Part shown: positions 10,066 through 19,499 of the stretch, piece after piece | How the letters are laid out: each line of letters starts with the position of its first letter | Position numbering within the stretch: the first letter of the stretch is position 1 | Assembly: GCA_020746995.1 (NCBI GenBank) | Contig: JAGPXD010000007.1 | Coordinates: 744,001-808,000 of the forward strand | Origin: Plectosphaerella cucumerina | Lineage: Eukaryota > Ascomycota > Sordariomycetes > Glomerellales > Plectosphaerellaceae | Reading direction: 5' to 3' | Length of the DNA stretch: 64,000 nt | Notes under the pieces: model-generated | Seen by the model: only the letters and a program-made list of their open reading frames with translations | Database searches by the model: none | What the model was told of the DNA's origin: nothing | Position numbers and translations under genes: made by a program

Positions 10066-11712
10066 TTAGTATGTGTACCTCCATCCCCTCTCGTTTCCAG
10101 AATGCTCCGACCATCCCTCGGCCTCGTCCAGCTTCTTGTTACCGCGGACGCACCTCCACCTGACAAGAGTAGCCGAGACACCGACCAGCAGGCATCCGAC
10201 GAGAACAAGTCCACCACCGAGACGGTAGAAGGGCTCGTGGGCGCGAGGCCAGAAGTAGGGGCTGAACCAGTGGCTGCACTGGCTGATGCAGTTGGCGATA
10301 CTAATGAGAGCCGCCTTCTTGCTCCTTGGGGCTGGCACCACCTGAGTCTCCCAGGAAAGCTGCAGGTTGAGACCGTTGTAGGTACCCGCGATGAGGATGA
10401 AGAGGGCAAAATAGCGCACGCCAACGTTGGCAACAGAAATGAGGAGAGCGCAGCCGATGGCGGAGACGAAAATGGGAACCATGATGTGCCAGTAGTGCTC
10501 CTGGCGACGGCCGGCGGACCATGCGCACAGACAGGCGAAGGCGTAGGAGAAGGCATACGGCGGGGCCTGGATGAGGTAGGTGGTGAGCTTGCCAAAGTCG
10601 AAGGTGTTGACGATCTGAGGACTTTGTTAGTGGAGGTTTCAGGTGGGAGGGGAGAAGAAGCACATACCGAGGGCAGGAAGTCCTTGAAGGCCTGAGCCGT
10701 AACAAGAGCGAAGTGCATGAGGCAGAAGTACCAAGTGAACGGATCCTTGACGGCGTCCCTGAGGCCATCCCAGGTGCCACCAACAGCCTCATCAACGCCA
10801 CCGTTGGAGCAGAGAACACGGTACTGGGCCATCTCACGCTCCTCCTCCGTCAAGAAGCGCGTGTTGTGAGGCCAGTCGGGGAGGACAAAGTAGGCAACAA
10901 TCGCAACGACGATGGAAGCGGCGCCCTCGATGATGAAGAACCACTGCCACGAGTGCATGCCGGCCAAGCCGTCCATAGTGGTGAGGATACCGGCGGCGAG
11001 GAAGCCGGAGATGATGTTGGAGATTGTGTTTCCCGCGTGCCAGATGGCCATGCGCAGAGGGCTCTCGTGCTTGTTGTACCAGGACGAGGTCATCAGGGTG
11101 ATACCGGGGAAGAAGGGGGCTTCGCAGAGGCCGACGACGAAGCGGCAGACGGCGAAACCTGCGCCACTTGATGGAAGTTAGCATTCTGTTGGATTTGTGT
11201 GAATCCTGGGTTCCTGGCTCTTACCTGGTCATCGCTGGCATGCAGATGGTGGCCGCGCTCCACGCCATCATGACAGACGGCAGGAAGAAGCGCGGGTTCG
11301 CCTTGGCCAGCCACAGGTTACCGGGAAGCTGGCCGATGAGGTAGCCGATGTAAAAGGTAGAGATGCCCAAGTTCCACATCGTGTCAGTCATGCCGAGATC
11401 TTCCTGGAGTCCGGCGAGGCGGGCGTTGGAAACGTTGATGCGGTCGAGGTAGCACATGAGGAACATCATGGTGATGCAGGGCATCAGGCGCCAGTCGATC
11501 TTGCTGACGACCTTCTTGTTGAGCGCTTCCATTTGCTCATCGCTGAGGTCGCGGAGGGTATCGAAGCGGCCTTGGACCTCGCGGGCTGAGAAGGTGCGAT
11601 GCTCGACATTGTCCTTGAGCTCGACATTGATGCCATCATCCTTGGAGATGCTCGAGTCGAGATGGTCGACCGGTTGCTGCTGCTTGGGCGTCACTTCGGT
11701 GGGTGCTGCCAT
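10066..11712 (-). CDS. MFS transporter, Dal5-like anion:cation symporter (tricarboxylate cluster transporter 1)
   Basis: Exons 11712-11225, 11166-10668 and 10614-10066 give 511 residues. A long acidic cytosolic N-terminus precedes DWRLMPCITMMFLMCYLDRIN, the TM1 and LDR-N signature of the Dal5/TNA1 family. EAPFFPGITLMTSSWYNKHE is the diagnostic loop before TM5. NLQLSWETQVVPAPRSKKAA and QCSHWFSPYFWP lie in the second half. Family members move organic anions. It is the first of two such transporters flanking a mitochondrial tricarboxylate carrier, a zinc-cluster regulator and a PrpF-type isomerase, so a plasma-membrane tricarboxylate role is inferred. A perfect palindrome (12050-12059) and a 9/10 copy (12134-12143) lie 340-430 bp upstream of its start. 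Confidence 0.9.
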
Positions 11713-12518
11713 TGCGGCGGTGGCGATTTGCAGTGCTCGACGGTGCTAGATGTCTGCTTGACGATGAAGCTGAAGAGCCCAGGCTGTTGAGGAATGGGAG
11801 AGTGCGTGGTGTCTGGAGCGACTTGTCTTCTTGGAAACGGACATCGTCGTCGAGTTAAGTACTTGGCTCACTAGGCGCATCCCCGAACACCGGTTCTCGT
11901 CAAAGACCAGCCCAGATCTGTCTCAGCGCCCTCAACTGCCTCTGTTGGCCTACTTTCCAGCAGCCACCACGCGGGGTTGCGGGGCCCCGGACTGTGGACT
12001 AGCGACGAGCTGGGAAGCCGGGGTGGCGATGCATGACTCGGGGCTGAGGTTCCGCGGAAGCGATGTTCGAACGGCGCGGGGTCGAAAGCCGTCCTGCATG
12101 GTCATCCGTTACTGGCATTCAAGCCTGCTTCTTTACCGCGGAAGAGGAGAGCTTTCGGCGAGAGAAATGGCTCCGTGTTGAGGAAGCCAGAACGCATTTT
12201 GATACACCGCGATATGCACGGGTTTGCCGAGAAATGTCCCGCAAGTCGTCCGCTGCCCAGGGAGCTTGTTTGGCACAAGCTTCTTGGCCAGTCTGGGGAG
12301 CGGTCTCGGCGGGCTTGGGCACAAGGCCGAGTGTGGGAATTTAGCCATGCGAGGGAGAACGAGCGAGTGCTCCCAGCAGTGGACGTGATCCAGCTGGTCA
12401 CTCGTCACAGATGACAAGTTCATTTGGAAAGAAAAATTGTTGGGCAGCAACCGCAATGTGTTTCTGGACGCGGATGATGTCTATTCCGTCAAGTTTGCTA
12501 AAACTACAAATTCCAAAT
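11713..12518. promoter_or_regulatory. Upstream region of MFS transporter 1
   Basis: About 800 bp between the start of transporter 1 and the 3' end of the carrier gene (both minus). It contains two TCCGCGGA-type sites but no supported gene. Confidence 0.6.
12050..12059. promoter_or_regulatory. Perfect palindrome TTCCGCGGAA (putative zinc-cluster operator, copy 1)
   Basis: A 10-bp perfect palindrome built of an everted CCG/CGG pair, 338 bp upstream of transporter 1. A 9/10 version (TACCGCGGAA) lies 84 bp further upstream at 12134-12143. Paired CGG triplets are the usual recognition unit of Zn2Cys6 dimers. Confidence 0.6.
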
Positions 12519-13644
12519 TCAAATTCTACGATCCTGGGCACTTGTGAGACCAACGAGTACCGCGGAAACCTGCTCGTACACCGAGAAGACAATGCCACCG
12601 CTCAACACGAGTCGTCCCAGTCGCATCGTGCTCCCACTCCAAAAGCCCCGGATACCTCTCTGAGTCAAGATTTGACGGAACGCCTCGCCAGTCGAAGCGC
12701 CCTTGGCGCCCTGCGCAACGGTCTTGATCGAGTCGAAAGGCTGCGTGGCGTAGACAGTGATGACACCCGCCACGGCGCCCGAGACGAAAGTCGTCACGGT
12801 GTTTTGCGGGACATTGTGCGTCTTGGAGAATTCCTTGATCACGTTGTACGACCCCATGCGGACGGCAGAGGTAGCAGACTGCTTCATCGTGGTTGATGCC
12901 AGGCCACGGTACACCTCGCCGACACCCTGCTCGCGGACCATGGTCGTCAGAGCGTGTGTGCCACCTCGGAATCGCCGGGTGCCACTTTTGGCGTCATCGA
13001 TTCTACGGAGGTAAGCTGCCAGGTTCGGGGGGGTATGAGAAGATGGAAGATACTTACAGAGCTGTCTTAATTCTCTCTGTTGGAGTGACGGCGATGATGC
13101 TCTCAAAAGCACCTGCGATCATACCGGCGACCATGCCCCGTGCTGGAGATAGCCTTCCGGCATCGTCCATGAGCATGTTTCTGATCGTGTCGTATGAGAG
13201 GAAGCGCACGCCAGCTTTGAACGTGGTTCCCTGTTCTGGGGTCAGTCTTGCGTCGTGGTGGCTGTATGAAGCCAGTTGGCTCTTACGAGAATCAGGGTGG
13301 AACACCCCGTGTAGATGGACCGGAGGCCATCTTTGCGGGCAACCTGAGCGATGACAGCCAGGGGGTTGCCCGAAGCTTTGGTCGAGCTCAGCTGAGTTCT
13401 TGTTTTGGCGAACTCAAAAGGATACTATCTGGGGTCAGAAACGGCCAGGACGGTAGCAATGGGACTTGGGGGCGAAGCTCACGGTGATGGTCGCTTCAAC
13501 TCCACCTGCCACACCTCCTGATATCAGGGAGAGAATGGGCGATATCTGGGTTTTCGAAGCTGGCCTGGCCTTGTCAGAAGTCTTCAGTTCGACATTGCTT
13601 GCGGTGTTTGCCAAAGGGCCTGGGGTATTGGTGAGAGTGGCCAT
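12519..13644 (-). CDS. Mitochondrial tricarboxylate/citrate carrier-like protein (SLC25)
   Basis: Four exons (13644-13483, 13424-13287, 13230-13058, 13002-12519) give 318 residues. All three carrier signatures are visible: YPFEFAK (restored by the first splice), TPTERIK and QPFDSIK. Each begins an odd-numbered helix of the three-repeat fold. ISGGVAGGVEATIT and TALIDDAKSG are typical of the CTP1 tricarboxylate branch; TALIDD follows the second signature, as in yeast Ctp1. Members exchange citrate, isocitrate or cis-aconitate for malate across the inner membrane; the Ustilago itaconate-pathway carrier Mtt1 belongs to the same branch. The exact substrate is inferred. It is divergent from the zinc-cluster regulator, with two perfect palindromes between them. 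Confidence 0.92.
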
Positions 13645-13863
13645 CTTCGCATGAGTTGAATGATGATGGAGAAGCGAGCTGTGATGAGATGGGATTGTGG
13701 TCAAATCGAGGAATGAGGTTCATCGAGCGCGACCATTACAAAGATTGATTGGACAAAGATTACACTACTACATCATCAGGCAGCTTCCGTGCAGAGCCTC
13801 AGCATTGCCCGACACCGATGCTCCTCCTCCGAGGCTCAGGGGCCGCAGGCCAGGGGTAGCCGT

Positions 13864-13873
13864 ATCCGCGGAT
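13864..13873. promoter_or_regulatory. Perfect palindrome ATCCGCGGAT (copy 2)
   Basis: The same core, TCCGCGGA, as copy 1. It lies about 220 bp upstream of the carrier and 263 bp upstream of the regulator. Confidence 0.6.
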
Positions 13874-13949
13874 GCTGCTCGAGTCAGGGATCGGACCCAA
13901 GGACAACGGTGTGGACCCGATTTTCCCCGCAGCTGAATGCAGTGCTTGT

Positions 13950-13961
13950 CTTCCGCGGAAG
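13950..13961. promoter_or_regulatory. Perfect palindrome CTTCCGCGGAAG (copy 3)
   Basis: A 12-bp perfect palindrome, the longest of the set, 86 bp from copy 2 in the same divergent promoter. Confidence 0.6.
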
Positions 13962-14135
13962 CTGAAAAGACAGTCGGCCCCTGACACCGGCACTTCAGCT
14001 GCCACGGAGCAAACAGACAGACCTTTCCCGCCGTCACCACGCCCTCCTCGCACACTTCTCCCACATCCCATCAACGGATCGGTCGCAAGGCCACCCCCGA
14101 GACACACATCATCGCGCAGTTCAATCATCCTGGTG

Positions 14136-16787
14136 ATGTCGGACGCTCCCCGCGAGGCGCAGGTGCCGCTTGGCGGCTCCGATGCCCTTCCCACCGTAAC
14201 CGCCTCCGGTCGCCCGCGGAAGCGCACGGCAAAGGCCTGCACCTTCTGCCGTCGACGCAAGGTGAGCACACGCATCCCATCCTGCAGTCGCCACCGCCGG
14301 CCCCGGCCTCCGAGCCGAATGTCGGACTGACGCCGCTGCCGCAGATGAAGTGCAACAACGAGCTGCCCGTCTGCTCCAATTGCAAGACGTACGCTCAGGA
14401 TTGTACCTATGCTCCGCAGGCCGATGACGCCGGGGCGGCACCCGCGGGTGCGGCGGCGGCGTCGAAGCGTCTTACGCGCCGGCTCTCGAGACAGCCACGC
14501 GCCGCTGCATCGGCGACGACGACGAGGTTGCCGTCGCCCGATGCCGACGCCGCTTCAGCCACGCCGCCTCCACAGAATGGTTCGGCGCCCGCCGTGTCGG
14601 ATCTTGGAGGAGGTGCCCGGTCTCCCTATGCTGCTGATGGCACCTTGTCCCCCGAGGACGTCCGGCGCCACCCGGCGGAGCATCGTGACCCGTCCGCCGT
14701 CTCTCAGATCTTGGTGTCAGCCACTGGGGTGACGAGCTACCATGGCCGGACGAGCACCCTCTACGAGGATCAGGGTCCGGACAACAGCGAGTTGCAGCCT
14801 CGTATGCCCGATGACTGGATCGAGAAGGGCCTCGTCGCTGAAGCAGCCAAGCAACGTATGCCCTCCGCCCCGTGGTATCCAGCCACATACTGACGACAGC
14901 AGGACATCTCGAAGAGTACAACTACAATGTCGGAAACCTCGATTTTGACGGCGTCGACCCCGAGTTGGGCATGCACCTGCTCAATCTTCACTGGAACCGG
15001 CAGCATCACTCCTTCAACATCTCCTACCGCCCGGCCTTCATGCGCGACATGGCCTGCGAGGGACCCTACTTCTCCAAGCTCCTCCTCAACGCCCTCTACT
15101 TTGGCGCCTCAAAGTTTTCGCCCCGTCTCGAGGTCCGAAGAGACCCTGGCGATGTGCGTACGGCGGGCTGGGAGTTCCGCGGTCGTGTTCGCAAGCTGCT
15201 GGGCAGCGCCCTGGACCGCAGCGACATCACAACCATCCAGGCCCTGCTGGTCATGTCAAACTCGCTGTTTGCCTTGGGCGATGAAAGAAGTGCAGCTTGG
15301 CTGTATGCGGGCCTGGCTTTCCGCATGATCATCGATCTAGGGATGCATGTTGAGCCGGACCACAGGGCTAGGGTAAACTTTACCGATGAGGATCTTGAGA
15401 TCCGACGTCGGGTTTTTTGGGCTGCTTTCAGTGAGTTTCTCCTCTACCTCTTCTACGTCCCTTGACTGACCGGCCAAGTCGTCGACAAGATCCAAAGCCT
15501 TTACCAAGGCCGACCCGTCTCCCTCAAGGAGTCAGACACCCTGGTGCCCATCAAATTCCTCGACACGTACGAAGACTTCGAGCACTGGAGGCCAATGTCC
15601 TTCGGCCACCGGGACCAACCCAGCATGTATCCCGGGTCACCCGGCTACAGCGTTTCGACATTCACAGCTTTCTGTCAGCTTTCCGTCGTCATGGGCGACA
15701 TCCTCAGCGTCTACGCGGAGCGCACCTTCAACAAGACAACCTCGGAGCTTTCCGAGCTCCTCGAGAACCTCGACTCGAGGCTGCAGGCCTGGAAGAAGGC
15801 GCTGCCGAAACACCTCGACATCGAACCTGCTACCGTGCTACGGGCGAGACCCCCGCACGTCTTCAGCTTGAAGTGAGTTGCACGACCGCACGTTTTTCAA
15901 CCTGGCTAACCGAGAGAAGCGTCATGTACCACGTTCTGGTAATCCTGTTACACCGGCCTTTCGTCGCAGACGGCCACCTCTTTGGCACCGTCCGCTCCAT
16001 CTCGGTCAGGTCATTCATCACGTGTGCCTCAGCTGCCGACCAGATCATAACCCTGCTCCGGGCATATGACGTCGCATTCACCGTGGCTAGGGCGCCGTAC
16101 CTGATCTCGTACGCATGCTACGTCGCAGCTACGATCCACGTCCGAATTGCTGCCAAGAGGGGCCCGGGTTCAGAGGCGTACAACAGCCTCGCGACTTGTC
16201 TCGCCATCTTCCACCGTAACCAGGAGACAAACGGCGCGATCAGGCGAGCCCGAACCATCATCCAAGGGCTCATGGCCCGCCTTGGTGTCCCAGATCTGCC
16301 CCCTGAGGTTGTCTCCGGCTGGAGCGGCAAGGCTGAGCTCGCTGCTCGGGGATCCTCCGGCGACATCACGCTTGAGTCCCCAGAAGGAGTGAGAAGCCAA
16401 GGCACGCCCCGTCCACGTCAAGCAAACAGTTCCGACACGGGCCCTCCCGCCCCGAGTGAGCCCGGCGAGGTGGTTGGGGACTCCCCGTCGCTAGGCTGGA
16501 CCGACATTGACGGCATCATCCAGTCTTTCGTCAGGGGCCCGGAAGCGGCACCACAGCCTGGCCTTGACCTTGCCTACCAGTACCCAACCAATGCTACCGA
16601 TGGCTATGGCAACCCGATGCAAGCATTCCCTAGGTATCCCATGGCGGCTACTGACCCCATGGGGCTCCGGGATTATCGAGCATCGGACCTCGGAATGGTG
16701 TGGCCGTCTACCATGCCCGACGGGTCTGCATTTGACGATCCGCTCTTTGGCTTGAACGGCGCTGCACTCGACAGCTTCCAGTTCTGA
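14136..16787 (+). CDS. Zn2Cys6 transcription factor with fungal-specific regulatory domain (putative cluster regulator)
   Basis: Five exons (14136-14261, 14345-14855, 14903-15430, 15479-15872, 15920-16787) give 808 residues. The binuclear zinc cluster is assembled across intron 1: CTFCRRRK joined to MKCNNELPVCSNCKTYAQDC gives C-x2-C-x6-C-x6-C-x2-C-x6-C. A basic and disordered Ala/Pro/Ser region follows. The middle-homology domain then begins at NLHWNRQHHSFNISYRPAF and continues through LEIRRRVFWAAF to LLHRPFVADG. The C-terminus is Pro/Asp-rich (possible activation region) and ends in LDSFQF. It is expected to bind CGG-containing palindromes as a dimer in the nucleus. Four perfect CCGCGG palindromes occur in the neighbouring promoters, including its own, which suggests it controls this cluster and itself (inference). 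Confidence 0.92.
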
Positions 16788-17583
16788 GCTCAGGATTGTT
16801 TTGCCGCCAATTTGGGTCGTTCCCGCCACCTACCGCCCCTCGGACGTCATGTTACAGACTTTGTTTATGGCTTGCTTCGTCTCCAAGGTTCATCATGGTG
16901 ACAAAGCCAGGAACCTCGCCCGTCGAGCCTGCCGTCAAGTTCCTTGACCCCTTGCGCTGCAATTCTCCCGTTAAGTAGGAGCTTTAGTCTGCAATCCTGG
17001 GGCAAGTTGCTTCATACTCTGCCTGGCTCGGAGAAACACATCTCTCGACGTGAGAGCCAGCGTAGGAGCATTGATGCCTCCTGATTCTTGCCACTGGCGA
17101 GACCTTTGGCGGCACTGGGGCCAAAGCAGCCAAAAGATCCACAGGACATGAGATCTGGCGCTCATGCCACCAAAGTCAGGTACGGGTGAGGAAGCAGCAA
17201 CCTGGAGCAGCCACATCCGCTGGGACGTTGCTGCTGGTTCAAACCCCTCCGGTCCCATCCCCGCAGTCTTCAGAGCGGAGCGAAAATCTCGTCCCACCCC
17301 GACAAAGTTCAGCTTCCGTGGATAGTTCCATATCCGCGGATCTTCCTCGACCCACCACACGGACCCGTACATCGTCACTTCGGTCATCCGGCATCAGGGG
17401 ATCGGTGCCGCCGTCAGGGCCACCCTGTTTGAGTCGAATCACGGAAACCGAGGACCATTCGGCGTTCCTTGCAGGTGCAGGGTCGCTCCCCGGTTATCCC
17501 GAGTCGCGGCCGGTTACAAAGCCCCATGTGTCCGAGACTGTCCAGCCTGGGACAGAACATCCCCCTTGGGCTTCAACCACATC
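16788..17583. promoter_or_regulatory. Upstream region of the PrpF-like gene
   Basis: About 800 bp: the 3' end of the regulator gene and the promoter of the PrpF-like gene, with a palindrome at 17332 and a weaker copy (TTCCGTGGAT) at 17314. No other gene was seen. Confidence 0.6.
17332..17341. promoter_or_regulatory. Perfect palindrome ATCCGCGGAT (copy 4)
   Basis: Identical to copy 2 over all ten bases, 243 bp upstream of the PrpF-like start. A degenerate copy (TTCCGTGGAT) begins 18 bp earlier. Confidence 0.6.
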
Positions 17584-18921
17584 ATGTTCCGCCAGTTTAC
17601 AACATTCACCAGACGTCTCGCCCAGGTTCAACTTCCAACATTCGAACCTACACAGCGCATCCCGCCTCCTTTCCTCTCCCCAACAGCTGCAGCCATGGCA
17701 GTTAAGCGTCAACGCCGGTCGATGCCCGCCGTCCTCATGCGTGCTGGGACATCCAAGGGCCTCTTCATCCACCGCGCCCACCTTCCCCCATCAGAGTCCG
17801 ACTGGGCCACGCCACTCCTTGCCGCCATGGGGTCCCGGTATGCAGACGCGAAGCAGATCGACGGCATCGGCGGTGCGAGCAGCGTCACATCCAAAGTCGC
17901 CGTCGTGGCACCCTCCACGCGAGAGGGTGTTGACGTCGAGTACACCTTTGTTCAAGTAGCCGTCGGCAGCGAGGCCGTCGATCTGTCTGGAAACTGCGGC
18001 AACATGGTTTCCGGTGTTGGTCCCTTTGCTGTTCAGGAAGGTCTTGTCACAGCGAAGCCGGGAGAGTCAACCGTCGATGTGAGCATTCTCAACACCAACA
18101 CGAACAAGATCATCGTCGAAACCGTCGCCGTGGATGAGGATGGCGACGTTGTGGAAGATGGCGACTGCCATATCCCCGGAGTAGCTGCCCCAGGATCCGC
18201 TGTCAAGGTCGCATTCGTCGAGCCAGCCGGCAGCATGACTGGAGTCATGTTCCCAACAGGCAAGCTGTCAGAGACCATCCATATCGAGGGCATCGCAGCC
18301 GCGCTAGACGACTTCAGCGTCGAGGTGACATGCGTCGACTGCGCCAATCCCTTCGTTCTGGTGGACGGCACAAGTCTGCCTAAGGCCCTCCAAGGGAGCC
18401 ACGTCGACGAGTCAGTGAGGGCAGAAGTCATCGAGTCCATTCGGCAAAGAGGCGCCGTCCTGATGGGCCTTGCCGGGAGTCTCGAGGACGCGGCACAAGT
18501 CAGGGGCACGCCCAAGATCGCCATTGTCAACAAGCCAGTCAACCCCTCAAAGTCAGACATTCAGGTCTTGGCCTACAGCATGGGAAAACCGCATCCTAGC
18601 CTGCAACTGACGGGTGGCGTGTGTCTGGCGAGCGCCGCCTGTATTGAAGGCACAGTCTTGCACAGGCTACGAAATGCCGAGACGTCGCCCAGCGGCGTGC
18701 TGACGCCTGCAAGGACCCCGAGTCCATCATCCTCCCCCGAAAGCCCGGTCAAGTTCCGAGACGAGTTGACCACGGAGGAAGTTCGACTGGAGCATAGCCG
18801 TGGCATCATGGCCATGGAGATCTGGAAGAGGTGGGGGACAAACGGCGTTGAGATCGAGAGGGGCATCGGCATCAGAACGGCGAGGAGGCTGTTCGAAGGC
18901 AACGTGTTCTATTACATGTAA
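17584..18921 (+). CDS. PrpF-family isomerase (aconitate/methylaconitate isomerase-like), probably mitochondrial
   Basis: 445 residues, no intron. The first ATG gives MFRQFTTFTRRLAQVQLPTF, a basic hydroxylated leader suggesting mitochondrial import. MPAVLMRAGTSKGLF opens the PrpF fold, and SGNCGNMVSGVGPFAVQEG (around residue 135) carries the Cys region of the active site. SGVLTPARTPSPSSSPESP near the C-terminus is a disordered insert. PrpF members shift double bonds or isomerise tricarboxylates: 2-methylaconitate isomerase, 3-methylitaconate delta-isomerase, oxalomesaconate tautomerase GalD, and the fungal aconitate delta-isomerase Adi1. Given the neighbouring tricarboxylate carrier, aconitate or a homologue is the likely substrate (inference). 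A methylcitrate-cycle role is the main alternative. Confidence 0.9.
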   Translation: MFRQFTTFTRRLAQVQLPTFEPTQRIPPPFLSPTAAAMAVKRQRRSMPAVLMRAGTSKGLFIHRAHLPPSESDWATPLLAAMGSRYADAKQIDGIGGASSVTSKVAVVAPSTREGVDVEYTFVQVAVGSEAVDLSGNCGNMVSGVGPFAVQEGLVTAKPGESTVDVSILNTNTNKIIVETVAVDEDGDVVEDGDCHIPGVAAPGSAVKVAFVEPAGSMTGVMFPTGKLSETIHIEGIAAALDDFSVEVTCVDCANPFVLVDGTSLPKALQGSHVDESVRAEVIESIRQRGAVLMGLAGSLEDAAQVRGTPKIAIVNKPVNPSKSDIQVLAYSMGKPHPSLQLTGGVCLASAACIEGTVLHRLRNAETSPSGVLTPARTPSPSSSPESPVKFRDELTTEEVRLEHSRGIMAMEIWKRWGTNGVEIERGIGIRTARRLFEGNVFYYM

Positions 18922-19499
18922 ATGTTGAAGCATCATTTGCGGATAGAGGGTTTGCATGAGGAGGGTGGTGTGGTTACACCTGGCTCAGAGCCAATGAAGT
19001 CAAGTTGAAATATTAACGCCAGCCAGTCTATCGAAATATGGCATCGGGTTTACTTTTTCCCAAGTTCCTAGTACTCACCTCACACCCAAGATGTCGCCGC
19101 CGAGAGTAGAATTACCCCTATAGCGGAGACAACTTTGCCCGACGCATCATCATGATGCCACGGAATATCAATAGGAAATCATATGTATGAACATGGCAGC
19201 GACTCTCATGAACCTCCGTTTCACACAATCTTATCAAGTCTCGTGAATGTTGTTTGCAGCAGCAGAAGCAATGGGAAGCAACAACGTTTCAAAGGATGTC
19301 TGCAGATGAGATTCATAAACTACATGTATCTTGATAGCGCCTCGATAGGTGGTGAGATTCCGTCTTTTCTCGTCTACTTTCCAGTTTTCCAACAGGCTGT
19401 CTTTGCATCGTTGATCACAATGCCACGTAAAGTGGATGGCGGACGCCCTCGCCCAGATGAAGGGGCTGATTGGCAGTCAACTTCCCCCTCGCCAACTGC
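18922..19499. other. Convergent 3' intergenic region
   Basis: 578 bp between the stops of the PrpF-like gene and transporter 2. Somewhat AT-richer than flanking coding sequence; no gene was seen. Confidence 0.5.

Larger units (their letters stand above)
13645..14135. promoter_or_regulatory. Divergent promoter region, carrier gene and zinc-cluster regulator
   Basis: 491 bp between the two starts. It holds palindromes at 13864-13873 and 13950-13961, placed centrally so that both genes could respond. Confidence 0.6.

Noticed and set aside
17190..17260. GGTTCAAACCC, resembling a tRNA B-box
   Set aside because: No T-stem pairing and no D-arm at the right distance on either strand.
17566..17583. 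Upstream extension of the PrpF-like frame
   Set aside because: The frame at 17566 begins with TTG, not ATG; the first real ATG is 17584.
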